64,000 nt of DNA, taken from positions 1,097,608-1,161,607 of the forward strand of contig NZ_CP101620.1 of assembly GCF_024399475.1 (NCBI RefSeq), read 5' to 3'. The notes below the pieces were generated by a model. The model saw only the letters and a list, made by a program, of their open reading frames with translations, was not told where the DNA came from and searched no databases. Shown here one piece after another: positions 58,051 to 64,000 of the stretch. The position numbers and the translations under genes are program-made. The number at the start of each line of letters is the position of its first letter. Within the stretch, counting starts at the first letter, position 1. This DNA is from Allocoprobacillus halotolerans. GTDB taxonomy: Bacteria > Bacillota_I > Bacilli_A > Erysipelotrichales > Coprobacillaceae.

Positions 58051-58830
58051 ATGGGTCAAAAAAAGTATTTTTTCTTTGATATTGATGGTACTTTAGCAGT
58101 AGGAACACCTGGAGATCAATACGTTCCAGAATCTGCCAAAAGAACAATTAAAGAACTTGAAGCAAAGGGACATTTTGTAGCTATTGCGACAGGAAGAAGT
58201 TATGCGATGGCGGTGAATCATATGAAGGAATTGGGATTTAAAAATATGGTGAGTGATGGAGGTAATGGTATCACTATCAACAATAAGTTAATAGAAATTA
58301 AACCGTTAGACTATGAAAAATGTTTAGCTTTAATAGATGAATGCCAACAAAAGGGTTTTATATGGGCAATTTCACCTGATAATGAAACAAGACGTTTAGC
58401 ACCGGATCATCGTTTTTATGATTTTACACATGATATTTATATGGATACAGTTGTTGAAGAGGGATTGGATCCAAGAAACTATGATCAGATATACAAAGTT
58501 TATATTGCATGTTTTTCTCCAGAAGAAGAAAAACTTGAGACATTAAAGGAACTTCCTTGGTGTCGTTTCCATAAAGAATATCTCTTTGTTGAACCAGGAG
58601 ATAAATCAGTTGGAATTAAAGCTATCGTAGATTATTTTGGTGGCAGTTATGAAGATGTTGTGGTATTTGGTGATGAAAAGAATGATTTAAGTATGTTTAG
58701 AGATGAATGGACTTCTATTGCAATGGGAAATGCGATTGAACCTTTAAAAGCAAAAGCAACTTATATAACAGATAATGCTGAAGATGATGGGATTTATAAA
58801 GCTTGTCAGCATTTTGGATGGGTGGATTAA
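58051..58830 (+). CDS. HAD-superfamily (Cof-type) hydrolase
   Basis: A 259-residue phosphatase of the Cof/IIB subclass. Motif I is F-D-I-D-G-T-L near residues 8-14, motif II A-T-G-R-S, and motif IV V-F-G-D-E-K-N-D-L-S-M. Such enzymes dephosphorylate sugar phosphates or related metabolites; the substrate is unknown. SD GAGGTGA. It is followed without a gap by a second member of the same family. Confidence 0.85.
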   Translation: MGQKKYFFFDIDGTLAVGTPGDQYVPESAKRTIKELEAKGHFVAIATGRSYAMAVNHMKELGFKNMVSDGGNGITINNKLIEIKPLDYEKCLALIDECQQKGFIWAISPDNETRRLAPDHRFYDFTHDIYMDTVVEEGLDPRNYDQIYKVYIACFSPEEEKLETLKELPWCRFHKEYLFVEPGDKSVGIKAIVDYFGGSYEDVVVFGDEKNDLSMFRDEWTSIAMGNAIEPLKAKATYITDNAEDDGIYKACQHFGWVD

Positions 58831-59615
58831 ATGGAAAAAAGATTATATTTTTTGATATAGATGGAACATTGTTTTGTCCTGAATTAGGTGGTATTACTCA
58901 TGAAGTGAAAACAGCGATTAAAAATGTTCAACAACAAGGACATTTATGTTTTATTGCGAGTGGTAGACCTTATGGTTTTATTGCCCAAAATGTTAAAGAT
59001 ATTGGTTTTGATGGATATGTACTTGCTAATGGAGCCAACGTCAAATACCAAAATCAAGATTTAGAAGTCAGATATATGAATCCTCAAAAAGTCAAACAAC
59101 TTTGTAAACAACTAAAAGCTAAAAATATTGAATATATTTTACAAACATCTTCGCTATGTTATATGAGTCAAACAAATGAGAATCTTTTAAACTTTTATTC
59201 TCATTGTAATATTGATTTTCATAATTTATGTTATGAATATGATGAAAATGAAGTAGCTCAAAGAACTGTAAAAATCGAGGCATGGACAAAGACTCAAGAA
59301 GAAATAGATTATCTTGTATCATGTTTATCAACATTTTCATATGAACTGCATCCAGATAATCATAGTTTAGAAATTTATGCCAGTGATGTATCTAAGGCAA
59401 CTGGTATCATGGATGTTATCAATGAATTTCAATTAAGCGTGGATGATAGTTATTGTTTTGGGGATGGACCTAATGATATTGAAATGTTTGAAACCGTAGG
59501 ACATCCTATAGCTATGGGTAACGCTATTGAGAATATAAAAAAGAGAGCAGAAATAATTTGTCCAAGTGTTATGGAAAATGGTGTCGCTGTGCAATTGAAG
59601 AAAATATTTTTGTAA
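58831..59615 (+). CDS. HAD-superfamily (Cof-type) hydrolase (probable frame break near start)
   Basis: About 261 residues with motif I I-I-F-F-D-I-D-G-T-L, A-S-G-R-P and F-G-D-G-P-N-D-I-E-M-F. The natural start appears to be the ATG at 58831, right after the previous stop: adding one A to the A6 run at 58835-58840 gives M-E-K-K-I-I-F-F-D. As sequenced, only an upstream in-frame ATG at 58818, inside the previous gene, gives the complete domain. Probably co-transcribed with its relative. Confidence 0.8.
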
Positions 59616-59616
59616 A

Positions 59617-59722
59617 AGACTAGCTTATTAATAGGCTAGTTTTTCAATTATGAGAAAGTGAGGGTACCCCTCATTTTTTGTGAAGGTAAAGTAAAAAGAG
59701 TAGGATGAGCTACTCTTTTTGT
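59617..59722. terminator. Three consecutive terminator-like hairpins
   Basis: First: ACTAGC with GCTAGT followed by T5 (about 59620-59645). Second: TGAGGG with CCCTCA followed by T6 (about 59658-59680). Third: AAAAAGAGTAG with CTACTCTTTTT (about 59694-59721). The third works on both strands and also serves the leftward genes. Confidence 0.7.
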
Positions 59723-59756
59723 CATTTACAACTTTATAAAATGAAAAGTTATGGTT

Positions 59757-59966
59757 CTAATAGTCTAATATACACATTAATAACATGATAAACATAAAAA
59801 GTAATGAGAAACTAGCAACAAGTAAAGCGAAGTTAAAACCAGTCTTGTTTTGAACTTCATTTTTAATGCCAAAGGCTAAAGAAAAGACAAAAATAAAAGG
59901 ATAAATGAACCATGTTAAATAAAAGAAGGTTTGAAAAGCATCGTTATAAAATAATTCTGCAAGCAT
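59757..59966 (-). CDS. Small two-helix membrane protein of unknown function
   Basis: A 69-residue hydrophobic protein with two membrane segments (about residues 13-33 and 45-67) and a short polar loop K-N-E-V-Q-N-K-T. I do not recognise it. The SD AAGGAGG lies within the end of the upstream thioesterase gene, so the two are probably co-translated. Confidence 0.65.
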   Translation of the reverse strand: MLAELFYNDAFQTFFYLTWFIYPFIFVFSLAFGIKNEVQNKTGFNFALLVASFSLLFMFIMLLMCILDY

Positions 59967-59968
59967 TA

Positions 59969-60374
59969 TTATTCCTCCTTGTCTTGATTAAGATAATCAT
60001 TGAGAATTTGATCAAGTTCAGGCAAATGTTTCTTTAAAATAATAGGTCTACCATCTTTGTTTAAAAAACAATGTAGACTTTTTCAATAGAAACAATTTCA
60101 CCTTTGACTTTCATGATATATTCAATTTCTAATCTTGTACCTTTATAAGCAGATATTCTTGTTTCAATAGTAATAATATCTGGAAATGTTGTACTTTTTT
60201 ATAATCACATTGAATGCTAATGACAGGAGAAGAAACATCAAGTTTTTCCATTTTATCATAGCCAAAACCAATTTGTTGTAAAAAGTTAACACGTGCTTCT
60301 TCCATAAAACGAATGTAATTGGAATGATGTGTAATTTGCATTTTATCTGTTTCATAATATTGAATTTGATGTAT
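59969..60374 (-). CDS. Acyl-CoA thioesterase, 4HBT hot-dog family (at least two frame breaks)
   Basis: Rebuilt from three frames, the product is about 134 residues: Y-Y-E-T-D-K-M-Q-I-T-H-H-S-N-Y-I-R-F-M-E-E-A-R (the hot-dog catalytic Asp/Glu region), then T-F-P-D-I-I-T-I-E-T-R-I, then F-L-N-K-D-G-R-P to a stop at 59969. Breaks lie at the plus-strand T6 60195-60200 and A6 60063-60068, each one base short. The start is not resolvable: AAGGAG is at 60385-60390 but no ATG in frame follows, suggesting a third error. It hydrolyses acyl-CoA thioesters; the substrate is unknown. Confidence 0.75.
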
Positions 60375-60389
60375 GTATAATGAACTCCT

Positions 60390-61139
60390 TTATATTCTTT
60401 TCGCTATTTCAGATGTGAGAAGATCAATATATATAAAGAAAATAATCTGATTTTCAAGATATTGATCTAAGCTTTGATTCGTAGAAGAAGGTAACCAAAT
60501 ATAATGATTACATAATTTTTTTATAGAAAGTTTATCATTCATTGTGACTAAGGCTAATTGAAAATCAATTTCTTGTTTTAAATCTTTTAACATTGATTTA
60601 AGTTGAATCAAACCACTTCCTTTATTTGTAAAGAAAATAAAAATATCATTTTTATGAATAATCTGTGATAATTCATGTAATTCATCATTTTGTAGAACTA
60701 ATGATTTTTTATTTAATTTAAATAAATTATATTGAAGCATTTTGGCAGGTAAAGAACTTTTATGAAATCCTGAAATATAAATAGATTCAGCATGGATAAT
60801 AGCTTCAGCAAGCTGTTCCATCTTTTCATAATCCATAGATTGTTTCATAATGTGAATTAAATGAATATACAAGTCTAAAGAATTGTTGTTTTGTAAACTA
60901 GAATCAGTTCCTTGTTTTTGATAGCGAAAGACATCAAACTTAAATTCATTAAAACCATCATAACCAAGTTTTTGACAAAAACGTGTAATTGTTGCTTGAG
61001 AAACATGATAGTTCTTAGATAAATCAGTAGCTGAACTTCTTAAAATAATTTCTAAATCATTATGTAAAAGATCATATATAATCATTTCTTTTTTTGTAAA
61101 GGTTTCTTTTTTTAATTCCATTTTCTCAAAAGGATTCAT
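60390..61139 (-). CDS. RpiR/MurR-family transcriptional regulator
   Basis: A 249-residue regulator with an N-terminal HTH (Y-H-V-S-Q-A-T-I-T-R-F-C-Q-K-L-G-Y-D-G-F-N-E-F-K) and a C-terminal SIS domain that binds phosphosugars (I-Y-I-S-G-F-H-K-S-S and I-F-F-T-N-K-G-S-G). Such regulators respond to sugar phosphates and are often next to the genes they control. Here it lies beside a ceramidase-like gene and a PTS IIC gene, so it probably controls that cluster. SD AGGAGATG on the minus strand. Confidence 0.88.
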   Translation of the reverse strand: MNPFEKMELKKETFTKKEMIIYDLLHNDLEIILRSSATDLSKNYHVSQATITRFCQKLGYDGFNEFKFDVFRYQKQGTDSSLQNNNSLDLYIHLIHIMKQSMDYEKMEQLAEAIIHAESIYISGFHKSSLPAKMLQYNLFKLNKKSLVLQNDELHELSQIIHKNDIFIFFTNKGSGLIQLKSMLKDLKQEIDFQLALVTMNDKLSIKKLCNHYIWLPSSTNQSLDQYLENQIIFFIYIDLLTSEIAKRI

Positions 61140-61167
61140 TTTATCATCTCCTAAGACTTATTATAAT

Positions 61168-61201
61168 AAAAAAAGACTATTTCGCAAAATGAAATAGTCT
61201 A
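61168..61201 (-). terminator. Terminator of the ceramidase-like gene
   Basis: AGACTATTTC and GAAATAGTCT form a perfect 10-bp stem around a 7-nt loop, followed on the minus strand by seven T residues. Confidence 0.85.
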
Positions 61202-62420
61202 CTTACATAATTCTTTTGCACATAAGATAGTATGGTCAATAAAATCATCAGCATTTCCTTTTTCCAAACGAGAAATATATGTTTCAAAGTATAAACCATA
61301 ATCTTCTTCACAAACAAAATAATTTGAATAGTTTTCACAATATCCCATGATAATAACGATTTTATCTTGAAAAGCTTCTCTTATACGTTTTGCAAAAACA
61401 GCTGTAATATCACCTGGTAATGTAATAAACATAAGTCCACCTAAATCAATGATATGACTATATAATGATAAAGTCATAGGACTTTTTTCATGTTTAAATT
61501 TCAAATTATTTAATAATTGTTGTTTGTAAGGAATATCATTGTTTTCAGGATGAGATTGGACATATTGTTCAAGTTGTGGAATGGTTTGTGTTATAAAATC
61601 GTCTTTTCCAGTATAAACATAGTTGGCTTGATAAGATGAGAATTGTAAATTTGAAATAGATACATTGATGTCTTTGGCTTCTATGAGCTGGGAAAAAATG
61701 AGATCAGCGACACGATATAATTCTTCTTCACCGCTTTTTCTCTGTAAAAACGTGTTGATACATCTCCACAACATCCATTAACTATCATACAAGGTTGTTT
61801 ATGAGTATCTTGATAACGTAAACGAATTTGTCCTAATAAATCAGCTGATAATTTTTGATTTGTCTGATTTAATAGGGTTGGATGACATGCTAGAGAAATC
61901 AAAGAAAATAGTAGCTCTTTTGAATGAGTATTCATAAATTCTAAAATATAAGCATTTTTATCTGACTGTCCATTCAATATATTTCTGTTTCCATAAATAC
62001 CGTCAATAACCGTATGTTTGATAGATAATGATACTTCTACCATTGAATCTATTGCTTTTTGAATAGATTCAATAAATTGTGTAATGAGTTGTTCTTGGAG
62101 TTGCGTTTCTACCGTTGTCTTTTCAAAAAAAGGTTTAAAATACGCGGTGCTGAATGCGTATGAATACATCCAATAACAACTTGATCTTGTGAAATATTAT
62201 AAAGCTCACAAATCTTATTTTTTACTGGTTCTATCACACTATTTTCAATAATAATAGAATCTAAAATTGAAATAATGAATAGCTTTTCTTGTGAACATAA
62301 TGCCATGGTATTGATCTCAATAGGATCTAAAATACCAATAGATTGATAAGGACGATTATAACCTGCCATATAGACAGGATTTTTAGGCGTAATATCTAAT
62401 TTATTATAACCTGCTTTCAT
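61199..62420 (-). CDS. Neutral/alkaline ceramidase-like protein (two frame breaks)
   Basis: About 407 residues when rebuilt. It resembles the N-terminal domain of neutral/alkaline ceramidases: A-G-Y-N-K-L-D-I-T-P near the start, the metal-site H-T-H-S-A-P in I-G-C-I-H-T-H-S-A-P, S-L-A-C-H-P-T near the middle and N-G-C-C-G-D-V-S-T-R. No signal peptide is present, so it should be cytoplasmic. Breaks lie near 62134-62140 and at T5 61735-61739 on the plus strand. Ceramide is not an obvious substrate for this setting; another amide such as an acylated amino sugar is possible. SD GGAGGTGG. Confidence 0.75.
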
Positions 62421-62528
62421 AATTTCCACCTCCAAGAAGAGTATAACATAAATTTTTATAAAATGAAAGAGTATTCAAAAAATAAAATTTTATATTGCAA
62501 AACCATTCACTATGTGGTACGCTATATT

Positions 62529-62558
62529 TGTCAAATGAAACCGGTTAACAAAATGACA
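62529..62558. promoter_or_regulatory. Candidate operator before the PTS gene
   Basis: TGAAACCGGTTAACA (62536-62550) holds the palindrome AACCGGTT and resembles a catabolite-responsive element with one extra base. TGTCA (62529-62533) and TGACA (62554-62558) flank it. The neighbouring RpiR-type regulator or CcpA are the likely binders. Confidence 0.45.
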
Positions 62559-62583
62559 TATTTAAAAGGAGGAAATCAATATT

Positions 62584-63927
62584 ATGAATTCAACACAAAA
62601 TGGATTTATGGCTAAGTTCCAAGCATTATTAGAAAAATATGTTGTTCCAGTAGCAACAAAGATTTCACAACAAAAACATCTTGCTGCTGTACGTGATGGT
62701 TTAACAGTATTAGTTCCAGTAACGATTATTGGAGGGTTTGCTATATTGCTAGCGCAACCTCCAGTTAGTGCAAGTATGCAACCAACAAATATATTATTTC
62801 AATTCTTATGTACATGGCGTGATTGGGCTGCTGCCAATATTGGTGTTTTGTTAACACCTTATAATCTTACAATAGGTGCAATTGCAGTGTATGTAACATT
62901 AGGAGTTGCTTATCAATTATGTAAAACATATAAGATGGATCCAATTTCAAACTTGATTTCTACATTACTTGTTTTTTTATGTGTTTCAGGTGTTCCTCAA
63001 GGATTTGTAAGTGGCGAAGCAACTGTTAATGCTATCCCTTTAACAAATTTAGGAGCAAGTGGAATGTTTACAGCAATATTAGTTGCTATTTCAGTTGTCG
63101 AAATTAATCATTTCTTTGTTAAAAAGAATATTGTTATTAAAATGCCAGCATCTGTACCACCAAATGTTGCTGCACCATTTCATTTATTAATTCCAGCAGT
63201 TGTTAATGTTGTCTTATTTATTGGCTTAAATATGCTTTCAAGTCAACTCTTTGGAGCAGATATTCCTGGTTTGATTTATGCTTTATTCCAACCATTAATT
63301 TCAGCAACAGGTTCACTTCCTTCAATTTTATTAATTAATGTTTTAATGACAACATTCTGGTTCTTTGGGGTTCATGGAGCTAACATGGTAGGAGTTGTTA
63401 CAGGACCATTAACATTAGTTGGTTTAACAGCAAATGCTACAGCTTATGCTGCTGGAAAAGACTTACCATATATTTTTGCAGGAGCAGTTAACAGTGTTTA
63501 TGGGGGATGGATTTCATATTTTGCTGTTGTAGTTGTAATCTTATTATTCTGTAAGTCATCACAAGCAAGATCAATTGCAAAAATTGCTTCAGTACCAGCA
63601 TTCTTTAATATTAATGAACCATTAATTTTTGGTTTACCTACAGTGTTAAATCCATTTACATTAATAACTTTCTTAATTTGCAACAATCTTAACTTTACAA
63701 TTGTTTACTTTTTAATGGAAAGTAACTTCTTAGGAAAATTCTTTGTATCTATGCCTTTTACAGTACCAGGACCATTACAAGCATGGTTATCTTCTATGGA
63801 TCCAAAATCAATTCTTGTTTGGGCAGCTTTATTAGTATTGGATGTTATTATTGCACTACCATTTATTAAAGCATATGATAAACAATTATTAGCAACAGAA
63901 AATGTAGAAGAAATGAGTGCAGAATAA
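62584..63927 (+). CDS. PTS transporter subunit IIC, cellobiose/diacetylchitobiose type
   Basis: A 447-residue membrane permease with about ten hydrophobic segments. The IIC-Lac/Cel hallmarks are V-R-D-G-L-T-V-L-V-P near residue 35, F-F-G-V-H-G-A-N, and F-F-N-I-N-E-P-L-I-F-G-L-P. It imports beta-linked disaccharides with phosphorylation by separate IIA and IIB proteins, which are not in this window. SD AAAGGAGG. It diverges from the ceramidase-like gene and leads into a ChbG-type deacetylase, which favours an acetylated substrate such as chitobiose. Confidence 0.88.
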   Translation: MNSTQNGFMAKFQALLEKYVVPVATKISQQKHLAAVRDGLTVLVPVTIIGGFAILLAQPPVSASMQPTNILFQFLCTWRDWAAANIGVLLTPYNLTIGAIAVYVTLGVAYQLCKTYKMDPISNLISTLLVFLCVSGVPQGFVSGEATVNAIPLTNLGASGMFTAILVAISVVEINHFFVKKNIVIKMPASVPPNVAAPFHLLIPAVVNVVLFIGLNMLSSQLFGADIPGLIYALFQPLISATGSLPSILLINVLMTTFWFFGVHGANMVGVVTGPLTLVGLTANATAYAAGKDLPYIFAGAVNSVYGGWISYFAVVVVILLFCKSSQARSIAKIASVPAFFNINEPLIFGLPTVLNPFTLITFLICNNLNFTIVYFLMESNFLGKFFVSMPFTVPGPLQAWLSSMDPKSILVWAALLVLDVIIALPFIKAYDKQLLATENVEEMSAE

Positions 63928-63948
63928 TTTGCACTCTCTTTATTAAAA

Positions 63949-64000
63949 ATGAAAGTTATTATTAATGCAGATGATTTTGGTTATACCAAGGGAGTAACTG
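63949..64000 (+). CDS. ChbG/HpnK-family (YdjC) carbohydrate deacetylase, N-terminal fragment
   Basis: Only 17 codons are in the window: M-K-V-I-I-N-A-D-D-F-G-Y-T-K-G-V-T. N-A-D-D-F-G is the metal-binding signature of this family, which removes an acetyl group from chitobiose-phosphate in Escherichia coli. Its position right after a cellobiose/chitobiose-type IIC supports the same pathway. Confidence 0.8.
   Translation, partial: MKVIINADDFGYTKGVT

Noticed and set aside
62536-62550. A clear CcpA cre site before the PTS gene
   Set aside because: It has one base too many compared with the consensus; kept only as a general operator candidate.

Overview
This window comes from a low-GC Firmicute and is centred on the chromosomal replication origin. 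Reading right across dnaA, the order is yidC-rnpA-rpmH (leftward), then dnaA, dnaN, the S4 gene yaaA, recF, gyrB and gyrA (rightward), with DnaA boxes on both sides of dnaA. Sporulation-type genes (bofA, spoIID, a degenerate spoIIQ, an mbl-like mreB), a T-box leader, a short SRP RNA and strong AT codon bias point to an anaerobic, probably gut-dwelling Erysipelotrichia/Coprobacillaceae-like bacterium. That placement is inferred from gene order and sequence style; no search was run.

Layout. 1-15 kb: origin and replication genes, with a Bce-type two-component/ABC module inserted between dnaN and yaaA. 15-24 kb: two XRE-TPR regulators, a pair of ABC half-exporters, a DUF4230 protein, a dicarboxylate/amino-acid symporter and a type I toxin-antitoxin locus with one toxin ORF and two antitoxin-like RNAs. 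24.1-29.2 kb: an IS4-family element with 13-bp inverted repeats and a 7-bp target duplication, split by a nested Tn7/Mu-like transposon with four genes (DUF6431 protein, DDE transposase, AAA+ ATPase, small unknown protein). 29-38 kb: T-box-controlled serS, a class C group II intron behind its terminator, and a dlt operon in the unusual order A-C-B-D, then SRP RNA and tadA. 38-46 kb: dnaX-ybaB-recR-bofA and tmk-holB-ricT-trmN6-rsmI. 46-50 kb: fructose PTS genes and an NlpC/P60 hydrolase. 50-60 kb: GH25 lysozyme, YitT, ferritin-like, acetyltransferases, aldo/keto reductase, DUF1146, spoIID-spoIIQ-mbl and two HAD phosphatases. 60-64 kb: RpiR regulator, ceramidase-like gene, cellobiose-type PTS IIC and a ChbG-type deacetylase cut by the window end.

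Two parS-like sites (one a perfect 16-mer) lie inside holB and fruK, about 42-45 kb from the origin, as expected for ParB-dependent origin segregation.

A caution runs through the whole annotation. At least 15 genes, including the essential gyrB and holB, are broken by single-base changes in short A or T runs; almost all look like loss of one base. The simplest reading is systematic homopolymer error in the source assembly, so I annotate these genes at full length and state where the frame breaks. The broken IS4 transposase is genuine, because it is interrupted by another element.
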